Positions 1-7,760 of a stretch of 64,000 nucleotides of DNA are shown piece by piece (positions within the stretch are counted from its first letter, which is position 1; every line of letters begins with the position of its first letter). The notes under the pieces are model-generated. The model ran no database searches. It was given only the letters and a program-made list of their open reading frames with translations, and was not told where the DNA came from. Source of the DNA: Caulobacter sp048541825 (GTDB lineage: Bacteria > Pseudomonadota > Alphaproteobacteria > Caulobacterales > Caulobacteraceae); contig NZ_CP183332.1 of the NCBI RefSeq assembly GCF_048541825.1, positions 3,038,001 to 3,102,000 on the forward strand. Direction: 5' to 3'. The translations under genes were made by a program, and so were the position numbers.

Positions 1-660
1 ACCCACGCCCACGCCGACCACCTGTCCGCCGCGCCCTACCTACAAAACGCTCTGGGCGGCCGTCTGGCGATCGGCGAGAAGATCGTTCGCGTTCAAGAGA
101 CGTTTGGGAACCTGTTCAACGCCGGACAAGACTTTGCCCACGATGGCCGGCAGTTCGATCATCTGTTCCAGGATGGGGAGCTGTTCTCTATTGGCGGATT
201 GCAGGCCATCGCCCTGCACGTGCCTGGCCACACGCCGGCCTGCATGGCCTATGTCATCGGCGACGCCATCTTCGTGGGCGACACCATGTTCATGCCCGAT
301 TACGGCACGGCGCGTTGCGACTTTCCTGGTGGCGATGCGGCGACTCTCTTTGCCTCAATCCAGCGCCTGCTGGCGCTCCCTGACGAGACTCGCGTCTTCC
401 TATGTCACGATTACAAGGCTCCGGGCCGCGACGCCTTTGCCTGGGAGACCACGATCGGCGCACAGCGCCGCGAGAATGTCCATGTCCACGAAGGTGTCAG
501 CCAAGCTGAGTTCGTGGCCCTGCGCGAAGCGCGCGATCGAACCCTAGACATGCCCAGGCTGATCTTGCCGTCCGTCCAGGTGAACATGCGCGGCGGCCAC
601 CTTCCCGAGCCGGAGGCTAATGGTGTGCGTTATCTGAAGATCCCTCTCAACGCAGTTTGA
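1..660 (+). CDS. MBL-fold hydrolase, persulfide-dioxygenase-like (5' partial)
   Basis: The frame is open from base 1, so the start lies outside the window. Close to its beginning is THAHADH, the HxHxDH metal motif of metallo-beta-lactamase-fold enzymes. HVPGHT (third histidine), FVGDTMF (bridging aspartate region) and FLCHDY (final histidine) follow. This spacing and the C-terminal stretch resemble the ETHE1/Blh branch, whose members oxidise persulfides or handle sulfide; that function is from family knowledge. Whether a rhodanese domain or an N-terminal extension was present cannot be seen. The stop codon shares its A with the ATG of the next gene (TGATG), which suggests co-translation. Confidence 0.85.
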   Translation, partial: THAHADHLSAAPYLQNALGGRLAIGEKIVRVQETFGNLFNAGQDFAHDGRQFDHLFQDGELFSIGGLQAIALHVPGHTPACMAYVIGDAIFVGDTMFMPDYGTARCDFPGGDAATLFASIQRLLALPDETRVFLCHDYKAPGRDAFAWETTIGAQRRENVHVHEGVSQAEFVALREARDRTLDMPRLILPSVQVNMRGGHLPEPEANGVRYLKIPLNAV

Positions 661-1421
661 TGAGCGCCATGACCGAGCTTCTCGCCTTCACCGCAGTGCT
701 CGTGATCGCAGCGCCCCTCATTGCTCGGGCTGAGCCGACGCACGTTATGGTCCGTGCCCAGGCTCTCGACGCCAAGTTCATTGGCGACAACATGGGCGGA
801 GTTGCGATCACCCTGAAGGACGCGCGCACCGGCGCGGTTCTGGCCAAGGGCCTGACCAAGGGCGGAACGGGCGACACCAAGCAGATCATGCGCACGCCCA
901 GAACACGGGGTGAAAGCGTGACCGACGCTGCGACCGCCGGCTTCGAGGCGGTCCTGGACCTCAAGCAACCCACCCTGGTGCGCGCCGAGGCGACAGGGCC
1001 GATGGGCAAGCCAGGGTCTTCCAGTCACACAGCCTCTAACCTGTGGATCATCCCGGGTCGTGACATCTTAGGCGACGGATGGATCCTCACTCTGCCGGGT
1101 CTTGTGGTCGAGCCGAGCGCGTCAAGGGCGCCTGGGGGCGCCGTGACCATCACGGCGAAAATCGCCCTGATGTGCGGCTGTCCCATTGAGGCAGGCGGTC
1201 TTTGGGATGCCGCCAACTACAAGGTTGAGGCGCGACTGACGAAGGGACGCGACGTTATCGCCAACCTTCCGCTCGACTTCACGGGTCGAACGGGTGAATA
1301 CGCTGCGTCCGTGCCCAATGTGGCGCCCGGTCGATACGCTCTGCGGATCGTTGCCACGGACGACAAGACTGCTAATGCCGGCGTCACCGAGCAGAAGATT
1401 ACTATCCGTGCAGGCCTCTGA
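660..1421 (+). CDS. exported hypothetical protein
   Basis: The product has about 253 residues and begins with a hydrophobic stretch ending in an Ala-rich cleavage-like region (IARAEP), so it is probably a Sec-exported periplasmic protein. No catalytic motif is recognised. The C-terminal half (repeated VTITAK, VPNVAPGRYALRIVATD) reads like an immunoglobulin-like beta-sandwich of the kind seen in carboxypeptidase-regulatory or YtfJ-like periplasmic proteins, but this is only an impression. A CGC motif near the middle could hold a metal or a disulfide. ATG 660 overlaps the stop of the upstream gene; ATG 669 is an alternative start. I do not assign a function. Confidence 0.7.
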   Translation: MSAMTELLAFTAVLVIAAPLIARAEPTHVMVRAQALDAKFIGDNMGGVAITLKDARTGAVLAKGLTKGGTGDTKQIMRTPRTRGESVTDAATAGFEAVLDLKQPTLVRAEATGPMGKPGSSSHTASNLWIIPGRDILGDGWILTLPGLVVEPSASRAPGGAVTITAKIALMCGCPIEAGGLWDAANYKVEARLTKGRDVIANLPLDFTGRTGEYAASVPNVAPGRYALRIVATDDKTANAGVTEQKITIRAGL

Positions 1422-1450
1422 CGGTCATTGGCTCTCAAATCGCTCAAAAG

Positions 1451-1619
1451 GGTGCTGTCAGAGCAAATTGCTGACAGGGTGATCGATCGCTAGCTTGCTG
1501 AGATGACCAGCCCATTCCGCTACTTCAACAGCTCGCCCGAGGTGATCCGCCTCGTGGTGATAATGTATGTGCCATAATCGCGCCCAGTGGAGACAAGTTG
1601 GGGTTAGACTGACAGCACC
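1451..1619 (+). mobile_element. internally deleted IS6-family element (relic)
   Basis: An 11-bp perfect inverted repeat (GGTGCTGTCAG at 1451-1461, its complement at 1609-1619) bounds a 169-bp segment. From ATG 1503 the + strand reads MTSPFRYFNSSPEVIRLVV and stops at 1577; this is the N-terminus typical of IS6-type transposases (PFRxFxSSPEVIRLVVxMYV). The rest of the transposase is gone, so this is a deletion derivative that would need a transposase in trans. The flanking 8-mers do not match, so no target duplication survives. The rest of the 1422-1910 gap holds no gene that I can support. Confidence 0.75.
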
Positions 1620-1773
1620 GCCAGTTTCTTGTCGCGAACCAGCCATGCCGCACAGCAAAACCCGTTCGAGCGGCTGTTGCCGGCAGCAGCGGTGAGCGCG
1701 CCGAAATCACTTTTATTCGCGGCGACCCAGGCTACGCTTCATCCTGAGAACGCGTCCGTATTCCAAGATTAAT

Positions 1774-1785
1774 ATGATAAATCAT
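1774..1785. promoter_or_regulatory. putative operator ATGATAAATCAT (galactoside regulon)
   Basis: Perfect 5-bp arms (ATGAT/ATCAT) surround an AA centre, 126 bp before the chosen dgoD start. An 11/12 match stands before the TonB receptor (16394-16405) and a weaker one between the divergent galactosidase genes (11208-11220). The size and symmetry suit a GntR-type repressor; the regulator is not in the window. Confidence 0.5.
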
Positions 1786-1910
1786 TTGACGATCAGGCGA
1801 CGCCCGACCTAGCTAGGGTGAGATACCCCGGCGAGCGCTGGGCGCTGCTTTATTGGGAGCTTTTCGATGCGGTCTTGCCCGCGCTGCGCCAGATACTCGG
1901 CGGATCGTCG

Positions 1911-3095
1911 ATGACGGGGGGACGCTTCGGAGAACTCATAGCCGGCGCAGGCCCGACCCGGATCGCGCGGATCGAGACGTTCATCGTGCCACCGCGCTGG
2001 CTGTTCGTCCGGGTTGAGACCCATGACGGCGCGGTCGGCTGGGGAGAGGCGAGTCTCGAGGGGCACGCCGAAGCCGTGGACGGCGCCTTCGCCTCGCTGC
2101 GCGAGCGCTTCATCGGCGCCGATGCCGACAATATCGAGGACATCTGGCAAGTGGCCTATCGCGGCGGTTTCTACCGTGGCGGACCGGTGCTGATGTCGGC
2201 CCTGTCGGGCCTGGATCAGGCGCTGTGGGACATCAAGGGGCGACGCCTGGGCGTGCCGGTCTGGCAACTGCTTGGCGGTCGCGTTCGCGACCGGGTTCCG
2301 GTCTATGCCTGGATCGGCGGCGATCGGCCCGACGAGGTCGTCGAGGCGGCCCAGGCCCGACTGGCCCAAGGCTTCAAGGCCGTGAAGATGAACGCTACCG
2401 GCGAGATGGGGTGGCTCGACAGCGCGCAAGCGTTCGATGACGCGCTGGAGCGCGTGGCCGCAGTCAAGGCGCAAGGCCTTGACGTGGCGGTGGACTTCCA
2501 CGGCCGCCTGCACAAGCCGATGGCCAAGCAACTGATCGCGGCGCTAGAGCCGCTGCGGCCGCTGTTCATCGAGGAGCCGTTGCTGTCGGAGAATGTCGAG
2601 GCCATCGTCCAGCTGTCGCGGCTCACCAGCCTGCCGATCGCCCTTGGGGAACGCCTCTATAGCCGTTGGGATTTCAAGCCCTTCCTGGAAGCGGCCGCCG
2701 TGGACGTGATCCAGCCTGACCTGAGCCACGCGGGTGGCCTTTCCGAGTGCAAGCGCATCGCCGCCATGGCCGAGGCCTATGACGTGGGCGTGGCGCCGCA
2801 CTGCCCGCTGGGACCAATGGCCTTGGCGGCCTGCATGCAACTGGCCCTGACCACGCCCAACTTCGTGATCCAGGAAATGTCCCTGGGCATCCACTATAAC
2901 GTCGGACACGACCTGCTCAGCTACATGCGCAACCCCGAGGTGTTCGAGGTGCACGACGGCATGGTCGCCGCTCTCTCGGGTCCGGGCCTTGGCGTCGAGA
3001 TCGACGAAGACATGGTGCGCGAGGCGGCCAAGGACGCGCCGTCGTGGCGAAACCCGATCTGGCGGGGCCAGGACGGTAGCTTCCGCGAGTGGTGA
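1911..3095 (+). CDS. dgoD: D-galactonate dehydratase (enolase superfamily)
   Basis: The protein follows DgoD of E. coli along its length: PPRWLFVRVETHDGAVGWGE at the N-terminus, FYRGGPVLMSALSGLDQALW, the metal ligand motifs VDFHGR, FIEEP and ALGERLYS, and the catalytic-histidine region APHCPLGPMALAAC, ending in WRNPIWR. The enzyme dehydrates D-galactonate to 2-keto-3-deoxy-galactonate in the De Ley-Doudoroff pathway, in the cytoplasm. ATG 1911 gives 394 residues, close to the family length of about 382; the open frame goes back to GTG 1818, but those extra residues are not family-like. It is co-located with two galactosidases, so galactose released here is probably oxidised to galactonate by a dehydrogenase encoded elsewhere (compare the SDR relic just downstream). 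Confidence 0.93.
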   Translation: MTGGRFGELIAGAGPTRIARIETFIVPPRWLFVRVETHDGAVGWGEASLEGHAEAVDGAFASLRERFIGADADNIEDIWQVAYRGGFYRGGPVLMSALSGLDQALWDIKGRRLGVPVWQLLGGRVRDRVPVYAWIGGDRPDEVVEAAQARLAQGFKAVKMNATGEMGWLDSAQAFDDALERVAAVKAQGLDVAVDFHGRLHKPMAKQLIAALEPLRPLFIEEPLLSENVEAIVQLSRLTSLPIALGERLYSRWDFKPFLEAAAVDVIQPDLSHAGGLSECKRIAAMAEAYDVGVAPHCPLGPMALAACMQLALTTPNFVIQEMSLGIHYNVGHDLLSYMRNPEVFEVHDGMVAALSGPGLGVEIDEDMVREAAKDAPSWRNPIWRGQDGSFREW

Positions 3096-3106
3096 CGGCG
3101 GACTGA

Positions 3107-3232
3107 CGGTTCCAGGACTGCCGAGTCGTCACGACCGGCGACTTGAGCGGCATCGGCCTGGCTTCGGATAACGCCCGGTTCGTCAATGGCGTCGCTCTGG
3201 CCGTCGACTGTGGTCGCCTGGCCAAGCTCTAG
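3107..3232 (+). pseudogene. internally deleted short-chain dehydrogenase relic
   Basis: One open frame reads CRVVTTGDLSGIGLA, which looks like the SDR nucleotide motif (VTGxxxGIG), and runs directly into NARFVNGVALAVDCGRLAKL followed by TAG, which looks like an SDR C-terminus (xxFVTGxxLxVDGG). The central two thirds, including the YxxxK active site, are missing and there is no start codon; a TGA precedes the frame at 3104. An SDR directly after dgoD would fit a galactose 1-dehydrogenase, but the fragment is too short to prove the substrate. Confidence 0.6.
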
Positions 3233-3241
3233 CCAAGGCCG

Positions 3242-4738
3242 TCAGGGCTGGGGTTCGGTCAGCGAGATGACGGCGGCGACGGCGCGGCGCCAGCCCTGGA
3301 TCCGGGCCGCGCCGGCGGCCTTGTCCATTCGGCGCGAGAACGCGCGGTCCAGTCGCCAGAAATCCTCGCTCGCCAGCGCGTCATCAGACCCGCGCCTGGC
3401 CAGCCAAGCCGCGCCAAGGGCGGTCGCCTCACGGACTTGCGGCCGATCGATCGTCTTGTCGAGGATGTCGGCGAGGTACTGCAGCATCCAGTCCGAGGCG
3501 CTCATGCCGCCGTCGACACGCAGCCGGATCGACCACGCCGCATGGATATCCTCGGCGGCCATGGCCTCGATCAGGTCGCGAGTCTGAAAGCACACGCTCT
3601 CCAGCGCAGCGCGGACCAGGTCGTTGGGGCCGGTGGCGCGGGTCAGGCCGAAGATCGCGCCGCGCGCGTCCGGCCGCCAGTCGGGTGCAGCCAAGCCGAC
3701 GAAGGCCGGCACCATATAGAGCCCCGGATCGGCAGCGGCCTGGCTGGCCATCGCGTCGGCGTTCTCGGCCTTGGCGATCACGCCCAGCCCGTCGCGCAGC
3801 CACTGCAGCGCGGCGCCCGCGATGAAGATCGACCCCTCCAGCGCATAGGTTCGCTGGCCATCCAGCTGGTAGGCGATCGTCGTCAGCAGGCGATGGCGCG
3901 ACACCACTGGACGCTGGCCGGTGTTGAGCAGGACAAAGCATCCCGTGCCGTAGGTCGCCTTGACCATGCCCGGCGAGAAACAGGCCTGTCCCACCAGCGC
4001 GGCTTGCTGATCGCCCGCCACACCTCGGATCGGGATCACGGCGCCCAGTACGTCGTGCAGGGTTTCGCCAAAGTCGCCGGCGCTGTCGCGAACCTCGGGC
4101 AGGAGCGCAGCCGGGACGTGGAAAAGCGCCAGCAAGGTCTCGTCCCAGACGCCCGTATGGATGTTCAATAGCTGGGTGCGCGAGGCGTTGGTCGCGTCGG
4201 TGGCGTGCACCGCCCCGCCGGTCAGCCGCCAGAGCAGAAAGCTATCGACCGTGCCACAGGCCAGGTCGCCGGCCTCGGCGCGCGCGCGGGCGCCGGGCAC
4301 GTTGTCGAGGATCCAGGCGATCTTCGTCGCCGAGAAATAGGGATCAATCAGAAGGCCCGACCGCCTGGCGATCTCCGGCTCGTGCCCGTCGGCGCGCAGG
4401 CGCTCGCAGAGGTCGGCGGTGCGGCGGTCCTGCCAGACAATGGCGTTGTGGATCGGCAAGCCGGTGGCCCGGTCCCAGATCACCACGGTCTCGCGCTGGT
4501 TGGTCAGGCCGATGGCCGAGACCGCGTCCGGCGCTGTTCCGGTCTTTGCCAGCACCTCGCGGATCACCTCTAGCACCGAAGACCAGAGATCCTCCGGGTC
4601 ATGCTCGACCCATCCCGAGCCCGGGAAATGCTGGGGAAACTCGCGCTGCGCCGTGGCGATGATCTCGAGCCGAGGCGAGAACAGGATGGCGCGCGACGAG
4701 GTGGTGCCCTGGTCGATGACGAGAATAGGCTTGGTCAT
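3242..4738 (-). CDS. glpK: glycerol kinase
   Basis: The sequence has about 498 residues, normal for GlpK. It begins ILVIDQGTTSSRAILF (phosphate-1 motif of FGGY kinases) and contains IVWQDRRTA, SGLLIDPYFSATKIAW, GVAGDQQAALVGQACF and the ATP-binding VDGGMSASDWMLQYLADIL. It phosphorylates glycerol to sn-glycerol 3-phosphate in the cytoplasm. The start at MTKPILV is chosen because the open frame further upstream lies inside glpD; the two genes are separated by only 2 bp. It is the last gene of the five-gene operon that starts with the GH42 galactosidase, so glycerol released from galactosylglycerol is a natural substrate source. Confidence 0.96.
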   Translation of the reverse strand: MTKPILVIDQGTTSSRAILFSPRLEIIATAQREFPQHFPGSGWVEHDPEDLWSSVLEVIREVLAKTGTAPDAVSAIGLTNQRETVVIWDRATGLPIHNAIVWQDRRTADLCERLRADGHEPEIARRSGLLIDPYFSATKIAWILDNVPGARARAEAGDLACGTVDSFLLWRLTGGAVHATDATNASRTQLLNIHTGVWDETLLALFHVPAALLPEVRDSAGDFGETLHDVLGAVIPIRGVAGDQQAALVGQACFSPGMVKATYGTGCFVLLNTGQRPVVSRHRLLTTIAYQLDGQRTYALEGSIFIAGAALQWLRDGLGVIAKAENADAMASQAAADPGLYMVPAFVGLAAPDWRPDARGAIFGLTRATGPNDLVRAALESVCFQTRDLIEAMAAEDIHAAWSIRLRVDGGMSASDWMLQYLADILDKTIDRPQVREATALGAAWLARRGSDDALASEDFWRLDRAFSRRMDKAAGAARIQGWRRAVAAVISLTEPQP

Positions 4739-4740
4739 GG

Positions 4741-6246
4741 TCAGAGGTTGCTGGCGGTCCGCATGAACAGATCGAGCGCAGCCGTCTGATCGGCGTCGAG
4801 GCGAAGTCCCAGCTTGCTCCTGCGCCACAGCACGTCCTCGGCCTTGCGAGCCCACTCGACGGCGATCAGGTAGCGCACTTCGCGCTCGTAGAGATCGGCC
4901 CCGAAATGCTGGCCGAGGTCCGCCAGGCTGGTAGCGTCGCCGAGCATGTCGGCGATCCGCGAGCCATAGGCCTTGGCCATCCGACGGCGCGTCAGCGGCT
5001 TCAGGAAGGGATAGGGCGTGGCGAGGCCGGCGATGAACGCGTCCAGGTCCTGGCCCGACAGGTCGCCCCCCGGCAGGGGTGACGCGCGGGTCCAGGCCGG
5101 GCCCAGGTCGAAGCCCATGTAGGGTCCGATCTCATTCAGAACCGCCTCGCTCAGCCGGCGATAGGTTGTGATCTTGCCGCCAAACACGCTGAGGCCCGGC
5201 GCGGCGCCCTTGGGGGCGTCGAGGCTCAGCACATAGTCGCGCGTGGCTTCCTGGGCATCGGAGGCGCCGTCGTCCAGCAAGGGGCGGACGCCGGCGTAGC
5301 GCCAGACGACGTCGGTGGGCTGGATCGGAGCCTTGAAGTACTCGCTGGCCGCCGCGCAAAGATAGGCGACTTCCTCGTCGGTGGCGGTGACGTCCTTGGG
5401 ATCGCCGAGATGGTCCACGTCGGTGGTGCCGATCAGGGTGAAGTCGTGCTCGTAGGGGATAGCAAAGATGATCCGGCCGTCGCCGTTCTGGAAGATGTAG
5501 GCCCTGTCGTGGTCGAACAGCTTGCGCGTGACGATGTGGCTGCCTCGCACCAGCCGTACGTCGGCCGGAGCCGTCAGGCCCGAAAGTCCGACCAGCCGCT
5601 CGACCCAGGGGCCGGCGGCGTTGACGAGGGCGCGAGCGCTGACGGTGATGGTTTCGCCAGCCGTCGTCGTCGCCGTGACGCGCCAGTGATCCGCCAAGCG
5701 GTTGACCGCGATGACCCGCGCGCCCGTATGGATCGTCGCGCCGCGCTCGGCCGCGTCCAGTGCATTAAGGGTGACGAGGCGGGCGTCATCGACCCAGCAG
5801 TCGGAGTATTCGAAGGCATGGGTGAAGCGCGCGTTCAGCGACGCGCCGGCGGGATCGCGTCGCAGGTCAAGACTGCGGGTCGCGGGCAGCCGCTTGCGGC
5901 CGCCCAGATGGTCGTACAGGAAGAGGCCCACGCGCAGCATCCAGCGCGGCCGCAGGCCCTTGTGATGCGGCAGGATAAACCGCAGCGGCTGGATGAGGTG
6001 GGGGGCTATTGCCCACAACACCTCACGCTCCATCAGCGACTCTCTGACCAGCCGGAACTCGTATTGCTCAAGATAGCGCAGGCCGCCGTGGATCAGCTTG
6101 GTCGAGGCCGACGAGGTCGCGCCAGCCAGGTCGCCCTGCTCGAACAGCACCACCGCGGCGCCGCGCCCGGCCGCGTCTCGGGCCACGCCGCAGCCGTTGA
6201 CGCCGCCGCCGATGACCACGAGGTCATGAAGGATATCCGTGGTCAT
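4741..6246 (-). CDS. glpD: glycerol-3-phosphate dehydrogenase (FAD)
   Basis: The 501 residues start with the FAD dinucleotide fold DLVVIGGGVNGCGVARDAAG and continue with TSSASTKLIHGGLRYLEQYE, the GlpD signature. RLVRGSHIV, RIIFAIPYEHDFTLIGTTD and the C-terminal helical domain are also family-typical. The enzyme is a peripheral inner-membrane protein that oxidises glycerol 3-phosphate to dihydroxyacetone phosphate and passes electrons to quinone. A GGAAGA sequence precedes the ATG. The gap to the upstream symporter gene is about 50 bp and the glpK start follows 2 bp after the stop, so the pair is one transcription unit with the galactoside genes. Confidence 0.96.
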   Translation of the reverse strand: MTTDILHDLVVIGGGVNGCGVARDAAGRGAAVVLFEQGDLAGATSSASTKLIHGGLRYLEQYEFRLVRESLMEREVLWAIAPHLIQPLRFILPHHKGLRPRWMLRVGLFLYDHLGGRKRLPATRSLDLRRDPAGASLNARFTHAFEYSDCWVDDARLVTLNALDAAERGATIHTGARVIAVNRLADHWRVTATTTAGETITVSARALVNAAGPWVERLVGLSGLTAPADVRLVRGSHIVTRKLFDHDRAYIFQNGDGRIIFAIPYEHDFTLIGTTDVDHLGDPKDVTATDEEVAYLCAAASEYFKAPIQPTDVVWRYAGVRPLLDDGASDAQEATRDYVLSLDAPKGAAPGLSVFGGKITTYRRLSEAVLNEIGPYMGFDLGPAWTRASPLPGGDLSGQDLDAFIAGLATPYPFLKPLTRRRMAKAYGSRIADMLGDATSLADLGQHFGADLYEREVRYLIAVEWARKAEDVLWRRSKLGLRLDADQTAALDLFMRTASNL

Positions 6247-6297
6247 CGTCTCACTATCTTCCGAGAGGCTTACTGAACGCGCGTCCGTCGGCGGGCC

Positions 6298-7737
6298 TCA
6301 GGCGGCGGCTGCCTTGCGAGCGAAGATGAACTCGGCCTTTTTGCCGAAGACCCAGCGGTTGAGGGTCAGCGCAAAGGCGACCGTGGTCCAAAGGGTGATG
6401 AACATCATGTGGATGTAGTGAAGGGGCGCCCAGCCGAAGCTGAAGATCGCGTAGAGGCATACGCCGAATACCAGGCCGGCGATCGCTGCGCGGGCGTCGA
6501 CATTGCGGAACAGCAGGCCAACGATGAACACCGACAGCACAGGCATGCTGGTCAGGCCGTTCAACTTCTGCACCAGGTTGATGATGCTCTCGGCGTCGTC
6601 ATAGACCGGCACCAGCACCAGCGAGAGCACCACGAAACCGATGCTGGCCCACATGCTCAGGCGCGGCACATCGGGCTTGGGGTCGATGTACTTTTCGTGG
6701 ATGTCGCAGACATAGAGCGCCGCTGAAGAGTTCAGCACGCTGGCGAAGTGGGCCACCACCGCCGAGGCGATGGCCGCGGCGAAGATGCCCGACATCCAGT
6801 TGGGCAGAACGTGCCAGACGATCTTGCCATAGGCCGCGTCGCCCAGATGCCCGAACAGCTTGTAGGAGACGATGCCGGGGATCACGACCATCGGCGGGAC
6901 AATCAGCAGGCGAACGACGGTTGCGGCGAACACGCCTTTTTGGGCTTCCTTAAGGTTCGGCGCGGCCATGGCGCGCTGGGTGATCGTCTGGTTGGTCGAC
7001 CAGTAGAACATCTGGATGAAGATCATCCCGGTCAGAAGGGTGTGCCATGGGATCGGGGAGTCATTGCCGCCGATCAAGCTCAGGCGCTCGGGCGGGATGC
7101 CGCTGAAGTCGAAGCCGATAGCCTTCAACGACAGGAAGACCACGAGCATGCACATCGCGAGCAGGAGTATGCCGCTGTAGGTGTCGGTCACGGCCACGGC
7201 GCGCAGCCCGCCGAAGATGGCGTAGAGCGAGCCGGCGACGGCGAAGCCGGCGGCCAGCACGATGATCGGGATCTCCAGCCCGAACATGGACTTCATCATC
7301 AGCGCGCCGGTGTAGAGCGTGATCGGCTGGTAGATGACGAGGTTGCCGACCAGAAAGATGGTGGCGATCGTCGAACGGATGCCGACGTGACCGTATTTCT
7401 TCTCCAGAAGCTCGGTGACCGTCGTGCAGTTGTTCCGATAGTAGATGGGCAGGAACACCCAGGCCAGGATGCTGAGACCGACGACGGCCGACAGCTCCCA
7501 CCAGACCAGCAGGGCCATCTGGTTGCCGTTCATTCCCACCAGTTGGTCGGTGCTGAGATTGGTGATCGTGATTGAACCGGCGACGAAGATCCAGGACAGG
7601 CCGCCCCCCGCCAGGAAGAACTCCCGGTTACCGCCTTCAGCGCCGCGCCCCTGCCCCCGGCATTTCAGATAGGTGATCAGGCCGATCAGGGCGGTAAGCC
7701 CCATCGCGATCCAGGCTTGCGTCATTTGCAGGTGCAT
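6298..7737 (-). CDS. sodium:solute symporter, sugar type (SSS family)
   Basis: The 479 residues contain about 13-14 hydrophobic segments and SSS-family features: REFFLAGGGLSWIFVAGSI at the first helices, STDQLVGMNG, VTELLEKKYG, IFGGLRAVAVTDTYSG and WSTNQTITQRAMAA, all close to the SGLT/galactose-glucose branch (vSGLT, human SGLT). It would carry a sugar or sugar-glycerol with Na+ across the inner membrane. Its place between an exported hydrolase and cytoplasmic galactosidases plus glycerol genes suggests a galactoside or galactosylglycerol as cargo, which is inference. A second ATG four codons in (7725) is possible. An AT-rich 23-bp gap separates it from the preceding gene. Confidence 0.9.
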   Translation of the reverse strand: MHLQMTQAWIAMGLTALIGLITYLKCRGQGRGAEGGNREFFLAGGGLSWIFVAGSITITNLSTDQLVGMNGNQMALLVWWELSAVVGLSILAWVFLPIYYRNNCTTVTELLEKKYGHVGIRSTIATIFLVGNLVIYQPITLYTGALMMKSMFGLEIPIIVLAAGFAVAGSLYAIFGGLRAVAVTDTYSGILLLAMCMLVVFLSLKAIGFDFSGIPPERLSLIGGNDSPIPWHTLLTGMIFIQMFYWSTNQTITQRAMAAPNLKEAQKGVFAATVVRLLIVPPMVVIPGIVSYKLFGHLGDAAYGKIVWHVLPNWMSGIFAAAIASAVVAHFASVLNSSAALYVCDIHEKYIDPKPDVPRLSMWASIGFVVLSLVLVPVYDDAESIINLVQKLNGLTSMPVLSVFIVGLLFRNVDARAAIAGLVFGVCLYAIFSFGWAPLHYIHMMFITLWTTVAFALTLNRWVFGKKAEFIFARKAAAA

Positions 7738-7760
7738 GGCTTGGGCGTTTCCGGTTCTTA

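Noticed and set aside
1630..1740. Possible transposase fragment (frame reading ITFIRGDPGYASS)
   Set aside because: It loosely resembles the RGDxGF region of IS1380/IS1182-type transposases, but it is too short, without further matching sequence on either side.
7738..7760. AT-rich CAAAACAATAATAA (minus strand) between hydrolase and symporter genes
   Set aside because: Looks a little like the AAAACAAnTTG motif of the second locus, but it is inside an operon and lacks the TTG half.
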